Source: JACZUI01 sp965216725 (GTDB lineage: Bacteria > Actinomycetota > Acidimicrobiia > Spongiisociales > ZC4RG35). Taken from it: 64,000 nucleotides of DNA. A program made the translations under genes and the position numbers. This document shows, in pieces, positions 42,720 through 51,985 of the stretch. Location of the stretch: NCBI GenBank assembly GCA_965216725.1, contig CBDCGI010000019.1:1-64000 (forward strand), given 5' to 3'. Numbering within the stretch: position 1 is the stretch's first letter; every line of letters begins with the position of its first letter. The notes under the pieces are model-generated. The model made no database searches, was not told the DNA's origin, and was given only the letters and a program-made list of their open reading frames with translations.

Positions 42720-43048
42720 AGCTGCTCCTCGATGCGAACATCTCGCGTCGGCTGATACCTCGAATCTCTGAGACCTTCCCCGACTCGTCTCATGTGGCCT
42801 TGCTCGGTCTTGGCGATGCGACCGACGAAGAGATTTGGAGGTATGCGCTCGATCAAGGATTCGTCATCGTGTCGAAGGACGAAGACTTCCATCAGAGGGC
42901 ATTGGTGTCCGGACCCCCACCGAAAGTGATCTGGGTGCGGTTGGGCAACTGCACTACGAGCGACATCGAGCAGGCGATCCAAGGCGGCCACGACACGATC
43001 ATGGCGTTTCTCGATGACGAAACCGCTTCCTTCCTGGCCCTCGACTGA
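42716..43048 (+). CDS. DUF5615 PIN-like toxin
   Basis: 110 aa, GTG 42716. MKLLLDANISRRLIPRISETFPDSSHV, GLGDATDEEIWRYALDQGFVIVSKDEDFHQRAL and IWVRLGNCTT follow the PIN-like DUF5615 (VapC45/Mut7-C-related) pattern with catalytic Asp in LLDAN, KDEDF. Likely an RNase toxin controlled by the coupled DUF433 protein. Intact inside an otherwise decayed element. Confidence 0.85.
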   Translation: MKLLLDANISRRLIPRISETFPDSSHVALLGLGDATDEEIWRYALDQGFVIVSKDEDFHQRALVSGPPPKVIWVRLGNCTTSDIEQAIQGGHDTIMAFLDDETASFLALD

Positions 43049-43066
43049 GGGGCTCGGTCGGCCCTG

Positions 43067-43087
43067 ATCGAACACTCGTGCGGTTGA
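43067..43087 (+). repeat. 21-bp direct repeat, right copy
   Basis: ATCGAACACTCGTGCGGTTGA; one mismatch to 42406-42426. It resembles the 3' end of the integrase gene, so the toxin-antitoxin block seems to sit between two copies of that gene end. The next bases (GGTTGCAATTGGGTTGCAAT) contain two GGTTGCAAT direct repeats before the tRNA. Confidence 0.75.
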
Positions 43088-43158
43088 AATGGTTGCAATT
43101 GGGTTGCAATCCGGGATTTCTCGCCTCCGAGCAGAAACCCCAGACCGGTCGAAACACC

Positions 43159-43245
<87 letters not shown>

Positions 43246-43327
43246 GGGACCCCAAAATCGTAACGACGTGACCCCGGTTGCGGTAGTCGCGAGGTACAGC
43301 AAACGTGACGGCCGTAACCTGTCGCCC

Positions 43328-43975
43328 GTGAAGCTTGCACGGAGCCTTGAGCGGCGACTGGAACAACTATTCGAAGGTCCGGCGAGGCGAATGTTCAGCG
43401 GACGGGTACACCCCTCGGAGCTTGCCGAGGGAATCGCCCGCGAGGCCGACCTGGCTCGATTCCAGCACGCGACGGGTCCCGCGACGGCCAACAGCTACGC
43501 ATTGACGCTCAACCCGCGGGACTTGGCCGGCGATCGTCGCAAACTGGCCAGGCAGCTCAGTGGCGTGTTGGCTGATTACGCCGCCGAACAGGGGCTCCGC
43601 TTGGAGGGACCGCCACAAGTGACGATCGCCACCGACGGGGCCACCCCGCCTGGCCAATTCCGGTGCACGCACGAAAACCGCACCGGACGCCAAGAGCCGT
43701 GGTGCCGGCTGATCGGGGCCACCGAACACGACATCGGACACAACCGAGCCGTCGTCGGCCGTGATGAGGAATGCGATGTCCGGATCAGTGAAGATGAGAT
43801 CAGCCGCAGACACGCCCTCATCTTCCGAGAGCACGGCGCCGCGTATGTGTCGGACCTGGGGTCCACCAACGGAACCCACGTGGACAACGTCAGAATCGGC
43901 TCCGAACCAATCCCTCTCGAACCCGGAAGCCTGTTGATCCTGGCTTCTCATCAGTTCCGATTCGTGACCACCTGA
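43328..43975 (+). CDS. fhaA: FHA-domain protein with N-terminal DUF3662 (FhaA-type)
   Basis: 215 aa from GTG 43328. DUF3662 domain (KLARSLERRLEQLFEGPARRMFSGRVHPSELAEGIAREAD; TANSYALTLNPRDLA) then a C-terminal FHA domain (HNRAVVGRDEECDVRISEDEISRRHALIFREHGAAYVSDLGSTNGTHVDN; GR, SRRH, LGSTNGT). FHA domains bind phosphothreonine on PknB/PknA substrates. First gene of the fhaA-fhaB-pstP-ftsW/rodA-pbpA-pknB operon; shorter than the mycobacterial FhaA, lacking its long disordered linker. Confidence 0.9.
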   Translation: MKLARSLERRLEQLFEGPARRMFSGRVHPSELAEGIAREADLARFQHATGPATANSYALTLNPRDLAGDRRKLARQLSGVLADYAAEQGLRLEGPPQVTIATDGATPPGQFRCTHENRTGRQEPWCRLIGATEHDIGHNRAVVGRDEECDVRISEDEISRRHALIFREHGAAYVSDLGSTNGTHVDNVRIGSEPIPLEPGSLLILASHQFRFVTT

Positions 43976-44385
43976 TGCCTGACGTAATCCTCGCCCTTCT
44001 CCGCATCATCTTCCTCGGCCTGGTCTATCTGTTCGTATGGCAGGTGTCGAGGTCGATCGGTTCCCACCTCGGCATCTCCCTCCGACGCCAGCAGCGTGGC
44101 GGCAATCGGGTCGTCGTGGTCAAGTCGGACACACAAAGCGGCAACGAGATCGAGATCCTCGACGTTTCGGTGCTGGGTCGCTCCGATGGTGCCGACGTGT
44201 ATCTCGATGATCCCTACGCTTCCGAGTTCCATATGCGACTCGTCTCCAATGAAAACGAGCTCGTCGTTCACGACCTGGGCAGCACCAACGGCACGTATGT
44301 CAACGGACGGCGCATAACCGCACCCACCAACCTCCGTCGAGGTGACAACATCCAGGTGGGCAAGACAGTGATGGAAGTGCGGTAA
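43975..44385 (+). CDS. fhaB: Membrane-anchored FHA protein (FhaB/FipA-type)
   Basis: 136 aa; ATG overlaps the fhaA stop by one base (TGATG). N-terminal membrane helix (ILALLRIIFLGLVYLFVW) then FHA domain (VSVLGRSDGADVYLDDPYASEFHMRLV, HDLGSTNGTYVNG). In mycobacteria FhaB/FipA links PknA/PknB signalling to FtsQ/FtsZ and division. Same gene order here. Confidence 0.9.
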   Translation: MPDVILALLRIIFLGLVYLFVWQVSRSIGSHLGISLRRQQRGGNRVVVVKSDTQSGNEIEILDVSVLGRSDGADVYLDDPYASEFHMRLVSNENELVVHDLGSTNGTYVNGRRITAPTNLRRGDNIQVGKTVMEVR

Positions 44386-44407
44386 TGAGTAAACGAATAG
44401 CCACGTC

Positions 44408-45118
44408 ATGAGATATCGATGGGCGGCGGCGTCACACAAGGGCATGGTTCGAGAGAACAACGAGGACTCCATGTTCCCCGCGACATCCGGCGAGTCGGAC
44501 GGGCCGGTCGTGCTCACGGTCGCCGACGGCATGGGAGGTCATGTGGCAGGCGAAGTCGCCTCGAGGCTGGCGGTCAACGCCGCCGTGTCGACAGATGTCG
44601 ACGATCCCGGCGATCGGGTGGCGGCGGCAAACAGGGCCATCCGAGAAGAAGTTGCCCGGCAGCCAGATCTCGATGGAATGGGCACCACCATGACGCTGGT
44701 CGAGCTGACAACGGATTCGAGCGCACGATTCGGGCACGTCGGCGACTCCCGTGCCTACGCCTACCGAGACGGTGACCTGATCCAACTCACCAGAGACCAC
44801 ACCGTCGCCGCCGAGATGGTCACGCTGGGAGAGTTGACCCCCGACGAAGCAACGCACCATCCGCAGTCCCACATGCTCACCCGGTGCCTCGGGCTGACTC
44901 GATTTGTCAACGTCGACGAAACGACCCGCGATCTGGAAGCGGGAGACCGGCTCCTCTTGTGCTCTGACGGTCTCAATTCGATGGTCCCGGATCATCGGAT
45001 CGCGGAGATTCTCTCTGCCGAGTCTCCAGATGACGCCGCCTGGAAGCTGATAGACGCTGCCAACGCCGCCGGTGGGGTAGACAACATCTCGGTGATCGTC
45101 ATCGACGTCGTCGAATGA
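44408..45118 (+). CDS. pstP: PP2C-family Ser/Thr protein phosphatase (PstP)
   Basis: 236 aa. PPM motifs: VRENNEDSMF, LTVADGMGGHVAGEVAS (metal-binding Asp/Gly), GHVGDSRAYAYRDGDLIQLTRDHT, LLLCSDGLNSMV, GGVDNISVIVIDV. It is the catalytic domain only: the transmembrane and extracellular parts of mycobacterial PstP are absent, so it is probably cytosolic. Removes phosphates placed by the PknB encoded 2.8 kb downstream. Confidence 0.9.
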   Translation: MRYRWAAASHKGMVRENNEDSMFPATSGESDGPVVLTVADGMGGHVAGEVASRLAVNAAVSTDVDDPGDRVAAANRAIREEVARQPDLDGMGTTMTLVELTTDSSARFGHVGDSRAYAYRDGDLIQLTRDHTVAAEMVTLGELTPDEATHHPQSHMLTRCLGLTRFVNVDETTRDLEAGDRLLLCSDGLNSMVPDHRIAEILSAESPDDAAWKLIDAANAAGGVDNISVIVIDVVE

Positions 45119-45122
45119 TCAG

Positions 45123-46418
45123 ATGACCCGCAACGTCTCGGCGGTGCTGGTGATCTCCGCCGCTGCCCTCGCCGGGTTCGGAGTGAGCCTGGTCAACTTC
45201 GCCGGCGACGGAAACGTCGACACCGAGACTGCCCTCGCTTTCCTAGTTTTCATCTTGGCCTTCGGTGGGCTCCACGTCGCAGTCCGGAGATGGGCGCCGA
45301 GGGCGACACCACTGCTCCTCGGGCCGGTGACTCTCCTGACCGCCATCGGCTTCTTCGAAATCTACCGACTCGACCCGGACCGCGCCGACCTCCAGCTGTG
45401 GTGGATGCTCATAGCCGCCGGGCTGGGCGCTCTGGCACTCGCTCTCCTCGCTACGAGCACCACGTCGGTGCTTCGCCGCTATCGCAACATCGTCCTGCTT
45501 ATCTCGCTGGTACTGCTGCTCTTGCCTGCCTTGCCCTCCGACTGGTCCTTCTTCCTCCGCGGGCTCGAAGTCAATGGCTCGCGTCTCTGGATCCAGCTCG
45601 ACGTTGGGTTCACCACTCTCCAATTCCAGCCTGCCGAGCTGGCAAAACTGGGACTGGTCTCATACATGGCGGCCTACCTCGCCGACCATCAGCGCGGCCT
45701 CCGCGAGGCCCACCGCCAGTTGGGGCCGCTTCGGATCCCTGAACCGAGACAGTTGGTGCCGCTGGTTGTGACGTGGGGGGTGAGCGTGGTAGTGCTGCTC
45801 TCCCAGCGCGACCTTGGGGCAAGCCTGCTCCTTTTTGCCGGCTTCGTCCTTCTCCTTTACGCGGCCACCGGAACGGCCGGATATCTGGCCATCGGCGGTG
45901 TGATGGCGGCCGTCGGCGCCGTTGTCGCCTATGCCTCCTTTGACCACGTCCAACGCCGGGTCGTGGCCTGGCTGTCACCGTTTGAGCACTATCAGGATGA
46001 GGGATTCCAGATCGCCCAGGGGGTGTTCGCGTTGGGAACTGGCAGCCTCACTGGGTCGGGCCCGGGCCTCGGCAGGCCCGATCTGATTCCCAATGCGGAG
46101 ACTGACTTCATCTTTGCCGCCGTCGGCGAGGAGATCGGCTTCGCCGGCACCGTTGCCGTTATCGCGCTCTACTCAATGGTCATAGCGGTGGGCCTTGGGA
46201 TTGCATTGCGCAGCCGTGACACGTTCCGGAAGCTGCTGGCCGCCGGCCTGGTGTTCGTCTTCGGAGTGCAGACCTTCTTGATCGTCGGCGGAATCTTGAG
46301 AATCGTTCCCCTCACCGGGATCACTCTGCCATTCATGTCTTACGGAGGATCGGCGCTGGTGGGGAACATCCTTCTCATCGTCTTGCTCCTCCGCATCAGC
46401 CACGAGGAAGCGTCGTGA
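45123..46418 (+). CDS. FtsW/RodA-type SEDS glycosyltransferase
   Basis: 431 aa, ATG 45123, 4 bp after pstP. About ten helices with SEDS landmarks: VNGSRLWIQLDVGFTTLQFQPAELAKLGLVSYMA, LLSQRDLGASLLLFAGFVLLLYAATG, DEGFQIAQGVFALGTGSLTGSGPGLG, TDFIFAAVGEEIGFAG, PLTGITLPFMSYGGSALV. These proteins polymerise lipid II glycans; the adjacent PBP is its transpeptidase partner. Whether it serves septum or elongation cannot be told from sequence alone; the RodA name is usual for this operon in mycobacteria. Confidence 0.92.
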   Translation: MTRNVSAVLVISAAALAGFGVSLVNFAGDGNVDTETALAFLVFILAFGGLHVAVRRWAPRATPLLLGPVTLLTAIGFFEIYRLDPDRADLQLWWMLIAAGLGALALALLATSTTSVLRRYRNIVLLISLVLLLLPALPSDWSFFLRGLEVNGSRLWIQLDVGFTTLQFQPAELAKLGLVSYMAAYLADHQRGLREAHRQLGPLRIPEPRQLVPLVVTWGVSVVVLLSQRDLGASLLLFAGFVLLLYAATGTAGYLAIGGVMAAVGAVVAYASFDHVQRRVVAWLSPFEHYQDEGFQIAQGVFALGTGSLTGSGPGLGRPDLIPNAETDFIFAAVGEEIGFAGTVAVIALYSMVIAVGLGIALRSRDTFRKLLAAGLVFVFGVQTFLIVGGILRIVPLTGITLPFMSYGGSALVGNILLIVLLLRISHEEAS

Positions 46419-47872
46419 ACGGGCCGGTCCGGAGAGTCACGATCGGCTTGCTCGCCGGGTTTGCGCTTTTGCTCGCGGGTGTCACCTGGTACCAGGTGAT
46501 CAGAGCCGATGAACTACGTGCCGACCCCCGCAACCCGCGCCCGCTGCTCACCGACCGCGGAAAAGAGCGAGGGCTGATCGTCACCGCGGACGGAGTCGTG
46601 GTTGCGGAATCGGTCGTAGATCCCGATGATCCCCGATCGTTTGTCAGGCTCTACCCCGAGGGAGAGCCGTTCGCCCATCTCGTCGGCTACAACTCCATCG
46701 TTGTCGGCGACTCTGGTCTGGAGAGGGCCTATGCCACGACGTTGCGTTCGAGACGCGATCTCACCATCAGCGACCTGATCTCGGTGATTCTGGGTCGCGA
46801 CTTGCGTCCTCGCAGCCTTCAGCTGACCGTCGACGCTGCTCTCCAGGAGGCGGCCTACGCGGCCCTGGACGGACAACGGGGCGCGGTCGTCGCCATCGAC
46901 CCCCTCACCGGCGGAATACTCGCACTGGTTTCGTCTCCGTCATATAACCCCGAGTTGCTACTCGGCGAGGACGCTCAGGAGGTCTGGGAGATCCTGCTCC
47001 AAGACCCCGCCAGCCCGCTATCCGATCGTGCCAGCCGCGAGCTCTATCCACCGGGCTCCACCTTCAAGACTTTGGTCAGTGGGGCGGGTTTCGACAGCGG
47101 GGCCGCCACCCCGGAGACCGAATTCGCGGACCCGGTGGAGTTCCAGCTCCCTGGTTCCACGGCAACCATCTCGAACGCCAACGGACGCCCCTGCAACGAT
47201 GGCATATCGACCACGCTCCTCCGCGCCTTCGTCAGGTCGTGCAACACAACCTTCGCCGACCTGTCGATTCAGGTCGAAGCCGAGCCCATCAATGCCGCGG
47301 CGACAGGTGCCGGATTCAACCGCGAGGTCACCTTTCCCTGGCGGATCCCCGAAGCTGTCTTTCCTGTCGACGAGCTCGTAGACGACCCGGCGGCATTGGC
47401 CCAGAGCGGCATCGGGGAACGCGATGTCAGGGCCACGCCGTTGCACATGGCGATGGTCGCAGCCTCAATCGCAAATCAGGGGAGAACAATGACCCCCTTC
47501 GTGGTAGACCGGATCTTCGACTCCGACGGTGAGACCGTCGAGACCACCCAGCCCAGGGCATTCGACGACTCGATGACGTCAGCTTCCGCATCGGTGCTCA
47601 CTCAGATGATGGAGCGGGTGGTGACGGAGGGGACGGGCCGGCTGGCGGCGGTGCCCGGAGTACGCGTCGCCGGCAAGACCGGGACCTCATCCGGGCCCGG
47701 AGGCCTTCCCAATCCATGGTTCATCGGGTTCGCTCCCGTTGATAACCCCTCGATCGCGATCGCGGTTCTCATCGAAGGCGGCGGCTCGGTCGGCGAGTCC
47801 GCCACCGGAGGTGGCCTCGCCGCCCCGCTCGCCTCCGAGTTGATCCAAATCTGGTTGAGCCCAGACCAATGA
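46415..47872 (+). CDS. pbpA: Class B penicillin-binding protein (PbpA-type)
   Basis: 485 aa, GTG overlapping the previous stop. Membrane anchor (VTIGLLAGFALLLAGVTWYQV), then transpeptidase with the three active-site motifs: LYPPGSTFKTLVSG (SxxK), RSCNTTFADL (SxN), AGKTGTSSGPGG (KTG). Periplasm-side peptidoglycan cross-linking with the preceding SEDS protein. Confidence 0.93.
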   Translation: MNGPVRRVTIGLLAGFALLLAGVTWYQVIRADELRADPRNPRPLLTDRGKERGLIVTADGVVVAESVVDPDDPRSFVRLYPEGEPFAHLVGYNSIVVGDSGLERAYATTLRSRRDLTISDLISVILGRDLRPRSLQLTVDAALQEAAYAALDGQRGAVVAIDPLTGGILALVSSPSYNPELLLGEDAQEVWEILLQDPASPLSDRASRELYPPGSTFKTLVSGAGFDSGAATPETEFADPVEFQLPGSTATISNANGRPCNDGISTTLLRAFVRSCNTTFADLSIQVEAEPINAAATGAGFNREVTFPWRIPEAVFPVDELVDDPAALAQSGIGERDVRATPLHMAMVAASIANQGRTMTPFVVDRIFDSDGETVETTQPRAFDDSMTSASASVLTQMMERVVTEGTGRLAAVPGVRVAGKTGTSSGPGGLPNPWFIGFAPVDNPSIAIAVLIEGGGSVGESATGGGLAAPLASELIQIWLSPDQ

Positions 47873-47909
47873 GTTGCGGCACGGCCTGTCATACAATCGA
47901 CGGTTCCTC

Positions 47910-49853
47910 ATGGAAACCCCCTCGAATCTGACCGATCGCTATCACCTGACGTCCCACCTGGCACGTGGTGGGATGGCCGACGTCTACGAGGGTCAGGACA
48001 CCCTTCTCAACCGCAAGGTGGCCATCAAGGTCCTGCACTCCCAGTTCTCGTCCGACGAGGCCTTCGTGAAGCGATTCCGCCGCGAAGCCCAAGCGGCCGC
48101 CAACCTAAGTCATCCCAACATCGTCGGCATCTACGACTGGGGTCAGGCGCACGGCACCTATTTCATCGTGATGGAACTGGTCGAGGGACGATCCCTTCGG
48201 GACGTCCTCAAGTCCGAGGGCGCCCTGCTGCCACGGCGGGCCACTGAAATCGCCGCCGAGGTGACAGCAGCCCTATCGGTCGCCCACCAAGCGGGCCTGG
48301 TGCATCGCGACGTGAAGCCAGGCAACATCCTGCTGGCGCCGGACGGGACAGTGAAAGTGACCGATTTCGGCATCGCTCGGGCCTGGGACGACAGTCAAGA
48401 GCTCACCCGAACCGGCGCCGTTATCGGGACCGCCACCTACTTCAGCCCGGAACAGGCGCAGGGGGAAACGGCCGACGCCCGATCTGATGTCTACGCCCTG
48501 GGGGTAGTGCTCTACGAGATGCTCACGGGCCGGCCGCCTTTCACCGGAGACAGCCCGGTGTCAGTGGCCTTCCAGCACGTTTCCACCGAAGCGCCGGACC
48601 CCTCTTCGCTGAACCCCGACGTGCCCGATTCTCTCGACACGGTGGTGGTCAAATCCCTGCGTAAGGATCCGGCCGGTAGATACCAGTCTGCCGACGAGAT
48701 GCGTGCCGACCTCCTCATGGTCCTGAGGGGCGAGGATGTCGCCGCTCCCCTTGCAGCAACGGCCGCTGCGGCGGCCGTCCAATCGGAGGATTCCACGCGG
48801 GTCATGTCGGCCGTTCCTCCTCCCACAGTTCCCCCGGACGAGGTCTACCGGGAGATCGAGGGCGACCCTCCTTCACAGTTGCCGTTCATTCTCACCGCCT
48901 TCGGATTGCTCATCGCTCTCGTGGTGCTGATCTTCATTCTGTTCCAGGTCGCCGGTAGCGACGACAGCGAGGGGGAGTTGGTGTCGATCTTCAACGTGAA
49001 CGGTCTGACTCAGCAGGAAGCGACTCAGAGGCTCCAAGCCGACGGATTCGAGATCGCATTCGAGTTCGAGACAAGCGAGACCGTGGAGCCCGGGAACGTG
49101 ATTCGGACCGACCCGCCTGGCGGCTCGGAGGCGCCGTTTGGGTCGACGATCACCCTTTACGTCTCTTCGGGCACAGAGGAGACCGAGGTGCCGCCCCTGA
49201 TCGGCGAGACACTTGCTGACGCTCGCGCTCTCATCTCCGACGCCGGGCTCACCGTCGGGAACATCGAAGAGCTGCCCAGTGCAGACTTCGAGGCCGGAGT
49301 GGTCATGGCACAGTCGCCTGAAGCCGGCATCGAGGTCGGGGCTGGAACGCCGGTCAACCTTCAGGTGTCCACAGGCCCTGAGATCGTCGAAATTCCTGAC
49401 CTGGAGGGGTTCCCCGAGGTGGACGCGATTTCGGAATTGGTAGAACTAGGGCTCGCCTTCGACACTGAAGAGGAGTTCTCGAACGAGGTCGAGGACGGGT
49501 TCGTCATACGGACCGAGCCTGCTGCAGGAGAGTTGGCTCAATCAGGAGATGTCGTTCTGATCGTGGTCTCGAGGGGCCCAGCACCGATAGAAGTCCCGTC
49601 TCTCATCTTGCTCACGCCGGGAGAGGCCGAGAGCATCCTCAACGATCTAGGATTAGTGATGCAGACATCCAACACGACCGTGCCGGTCGTCGACCCAGGC
49701 CAGGACGGTCTGATCGTGGATCAGGCACCCGGTGTTGGTGCCACACTCTTCCCTGGGGACATCGTGGTCGTGACCCTCGGCGAGTTCACCCCGCCGCCGA
49801 CCACCACCACTGAACCGCCACCTGAAACCACGACAACCACGATCGCCAACTAG
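47910..49853 (+). CDS. pknB: PknB-type Ser/Thr kinase with four PASTA domains
   Basis: 647 aa from ATG 47910. Kinase: LARGGMADVYEG (P-loop), VAIKVL, LVHRDVKPGNILLA, VTDFGIARAW, TATYFSPEQAQG (activation loop end). Transmembrane helix at ~320-345 (FILTAFGLLIALVVLIFILFQVA), then four PASTA repeats (each ~65 aa: NGLTQQEATQRLQADGF, IGETLADARALISDAGL, EGFPEVDAISELVELGL, ILLTPGEAESILNDLGL) and a Thr/Pro tail (TTTTEPPPETTTTTIAN). Senses muropeptides/lipid II and phosphorylates FHA and division partners. Convergent with trpG (4-bp overlap). Confidence 0.95.
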   Translation: METPSNLTDRYHLTSHLARGGMADVYEGQDTLLNRKVAIKVLHSQFSSDEAFVKRFRREAQAAANLSHPNIVGIYDWGQAHGTYFIVMELVEGRSLRDVLKSEGALLPRRATEIAAEVTAALSVAHQAGLVHRDVKPGNILLAPDGTVKVTDFGIARAWDDSQELTRTGAVIGTATYFSPEQAQGETADARSDVYALGVVLYEMLTGRPPFTGDSPVSVAFQHVSTEAPDPSSLNPDVPDSLDTVVVKSLRKDPAGRYQSADEMRADLLMVLRGEDVAAPLAATAAAAAVQSEDSTRVMSAVPPPTVPPDEVYREIEGDPPSQLPFILTAFGLLIALVVLIFILFQVAGSDDSEGELVSIFNVNGLTQQEATQRLQADGFEIAFEFETSETVEPGNVIRTDPPGGSEAPFGSTITLYVSSGTEETEVPPLIGETLADARALISDAGLTVGNIEELPSADFEAGVVMAQSPEAGIEVGAGTPVNLQVSTGPEIVEIPDLEGFPEVDAISELVELGLAFDTEEEFSNEVEDGFVIRTEPAAGELAQSGDVVLIVVSRGPAPIEVPSLILLTPGEAESILNDLGLVMQTSNTTVPVVDPGQDGLIVDQAPGVGATLFPGDIVVVTLGEFTPPPTTTTEPPPETTTTTIAN

Positions 49854-50416
49854 GCACGGTCTAAGAAGTTGCGAAGAAGACCCGGGCCCTCCCGGGTGAG
49901 CACGCTCTCCGGGTGGAACTGGACACCGTCGACGTCCAGTGTTGGATGGCGCAGCCCCTGAATCACCCCGTCTTCACTGCGCGCCGAGATCTGCAAAACG
50001 GGCCCCTCGTCGACCACCGCCAAAGAGTGATACCGCACCCCTTCCAGCGGATCCGACAGCCCGTCGAACAACTCTTTTCCATCGTGGGTGATCCTGGCGA
50101 CCGCACCGTGCCGCGGGACCGGAGCCTGGGCGACCGATCCGCCAAAAGTCTCAGCTATCACCTGATGACCGAGACAAACTCCCAGAACCGGGCGCTCGCC
50201 GGCAGCCTTCTCGAGGATGCGACGAGAGTCTTCAGCGGCCGACGGCGCTCCGGGGCCGGGAGAGATGATCACCAAATCGAAGTCTTTTGGGTCCGGAACC
50301 TCCCCGCTGTTGGCGACAACCACCTCGGACCGTGCTCCCAAGAGGCCGATCGCCTGTACGAGGTTGTAGGTGAAGGAGTCGTTGTTGTCGAGGATGAGGG
50401 CCCTGGGGCCGGTCAT
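49850..50416 (-). CDS. trpG: Anthranilate/aminodeoxychorismate synthase glutaminase subunit
   Basis: 188 aa. Class I amidotransferase: DNNDSFTYNLVQAIG, ISPGPGAPSAAEDS, catalytic Cys in PVLGVCLGHQVIAETFGG, and GVQFHPESVLTREGP (His-Glu). Supplies ammonia from glutamine for tryptophan or folate synthesis. Located next to pknB and crgA as in mycobacteria, which supports a chromosome-core origin. Confidence 0.92.
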   Translation of the reverse strand: MTGPRALILDNNDSFTYNLVQAIGLLGARSEVVVANSGEVPDPKDFDLVIISPGPGAPSAAEDSRRILEKAAGERPVLGVCLGHQVIAETFGGSVAQAPVPRHGAVARITHDGKELFDGLSDPLEGVRYHSLAVVDEGPVLQISARSEDGVIQGLRHPTLDVDGVQFHPESVLTREGPGLLRNFLDRA

Positions 50417-50420
50417 TTTG

Positions 50421-50657
50421 CTACCGGTAGTTGGTGGTCATCAAGAAGCCGGCGGCGATGGCGACGAGACCAGCGACCAGCACCAGTTGATCCATCTCGA
50501 ATATGAAACGGAGCAGGACCAGTACCACTCCTACCACCATGAGGCCTGCCATTAACGCGACATACCAGGTCGGACTGGGCTCTTTTGATTTCGCTGCTTC
50601 TGCGGCTCTCACCGATTGGGGGCGCTGTTTCGGCTTGCGCCGCTTGGATTCTGGCAT
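50421..50657 (-). CDS. crgA: Cell-division protein CrgA
   Basis: 78 aa: basic N-terminus (MPESKRRKPKQRPQSVRAAEAAKSKEPS) then PTWYVALMAGLMVVGVVLVLLRFI and LVLVAGLVAIAAGFLMTTNYR: two helices and the conserved TNYR end of CrgA. CrgA coordinates FtsZ/PBP assembly in actinobacteria. Follows trpG's start on the same strand in the conserved order. Confidence 0.9.
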   Translation of the reverse strand: MPESKRRKPKQRPQSVRAAEAAKSKEPSPTWYVALMAGLMVVGVVLVLLRFIFEMDQLVLVAGLVAIAAGFLMTTNYR

Positions 50658-50711
50658 CGCGTGCCGAGGCTAGTCGAAAGCAACACCCCGAAGACCGGGG
50701 CAAAGGGTGTG

Positions 50712-51644
50712 TCAATCCCGGAACTGTGCCGGACTGTGACGACGCCTGTTCACCGAGACTTCGATGACGTCTGGGCGGAAGTAATGGCCGGCGGGGTCGA
50801 AGTTCTCTCGCTCACCCCTCACTCTGTCGACGTCGACGTCGGCCAACACCAGCGTCTCTTCCTCGTAGACAGGCTTCACCAGCCACTCCCCGTCGGGAGC
50901 GGCAACGGCTGAGCCGCCCGGGTACATATAGCCGGTGGCGTCGGCGATGGCTTCCTCACGGAGCGGGACTCCTTGGGGGATCGACTCGGCTGATAACAAC
51001 TGGCCGGCTGACAACACGAAGCATCTGCCCTCGAGGGCGATGAATCGAGTTATCTCGTCGGTGAGCCCTCGAGAGCCTGGCCACCCCGCGACGTGCAATT
51101 GGGTGCCCTGGGCGTACAACGTGTGCCTAATCGCCGGCACCCAGTTCTCCCAACAGTTCAGACCGGAGACTCTGAAATCAGCCACCTCGTGAACTCTGAG
51201 ACCATGCCCGTCGCCCGGCGCCCAAACCATTCGCTCGTCGTACGTCGGTGAGAGTTTGCGATGGGCGCTGACGACACCGTGCGTAGGGTCGACGCCGACA
51301 TATGTCGCATAGACAGCGCCTTCGGAATCGCTTCGTTCGGTGATTCCGAGATAGGTGAACACACCCGTTTCCTCGACCCGGCTGGCGATCGACGCTATCT
51401 CCGGGCCTTCGAGGCGGACCGCGGCCTTCACGTAGTGGGCGTAGACCGCCTTTTGATCGGGATCGTCCCAGGCCGAGGCGTTGGTCCGCGACAACCAGTA
51501 TGGGTAGCCCGAGAGAAACGTCTCACCGAATGCGACCAATTCGGCCCCGGCATCGCCGGCTCGGCCGATCCAGTCCACGACAACCTCAGTCGTGGCCTCG
51601 GGATCTCCCCACACCGGTGACGTCTGCGCGGCTGCGATTCTCAT
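50712..51644 (-). CDS. Nitrilase-superfamily carbon-nitrogen hydrolase
   Basis: 310 aa. Catalytic triad positions: Glu in LVAFGETFLSGYPYW, Lys in VSAHRKLSPTYDERM, Cys in GLNCWENWVPAIRH. The GETFLSGYPYWL and CWENxVPAIRH contexts are those of branch 1 nitrilases, which convert nitriles to acids (some to amides). Substrate unknown. 9 bp downstream of a small membrane/zinc-ribbon gene; may form an operon with it. Confidence 0.9.
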   Translation of the reverse strand: MRIAAAQTSPVWGDPEATTEVVVDWIGRAGDAGAELVAFGETFLSGYPYWLSRTNASAWDDPDQKAVYAHYVKAAVRLEGPEIASIASRVEETGVFTYLGITERSDSEGAVYATYVGVDPTHGVVSAHRKLSPTYDERMVWAPGDGHGLRVHEVADFRVSGLNCWENWVPAIRHTLYAQGTQLHVAGWPGSRGLTDEITRFIALEGRCFVLSAGQLLSAESIPQGVPLREEAIADATGYMYPGGSAVAAPDGEWLVKPVYEEETLVLADVDVDRVRGERENFDPAGHYFRPDVIEVSVNRRRHSPAQFRD

Positions 51645-51653
51645 AAGGCGAAG

Positions 51654-51914
51654 CTACCCGGCAGGGCGTGATACCGGAACCATCTCCTCACGGCAATGCC
51701 GTGGCGGATCGTCATCCAACACATTCACTGCCTTCATCGTCAGCTCCGCCCCACACACCGTGCATCTGTAGTCCTGGTCTACAGCCACGACGTCCGCCGG
51801 GTCCACCTCGGGAGGCGGAGTGGACAGAACTCTGATTACGGCGAGGGCCACCCGCCAGATGACAAGGCCGATTGCCACGGCGATCACAACATCGACAAAC
51901 GCGTTACCAGTCAC
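51654..51914 (-). CDS. Small membrane protein with zinc-ribbon-like CxxC
   Basis: 86 aa. One helix (VDVVIAVAIGLVIWRVALAVIRVL), then DQDYRCTVCGAELTMKAVN and PPRHCREEMVPV: a CxxC plus a later HC, suggesting a single zinc ribbon. Ends 9 bp before the nitrilase. No named family. Upstream DNA holds the inverted copy C of the 38-bp repeat. Confidence 0.6.
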   Translation of the reverse strand: MTGNAFVDVVIAVAIGLVIWRVALAVIRVLSTPPPEVDPADVVAVDQDYRCTVCGAELTMKAVNVLDDDPPRHCREEMVPVSRPAG

Positions 51915-51924
51915 TCCGTTCCTG

Positions 51925-51962
51925 CGCTCCTTAGGAGGATGGCGTCATATGTGGGACAAACG
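51925..51962 (-). repeat. Dispersed 38-bp repeat, copy C (inverted)
   Basis: On the minus strand: CGTTTGTCCCACATATGACG then CCATCCTCCTAAGGAGCG. Intergenic, between the thiolase stop and the start of the small zinc-ribbon protein gene. Confidence 0.8.
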
Positions 51963-51985
51963 GCGCGCGAAATGAGAAACGGGTT

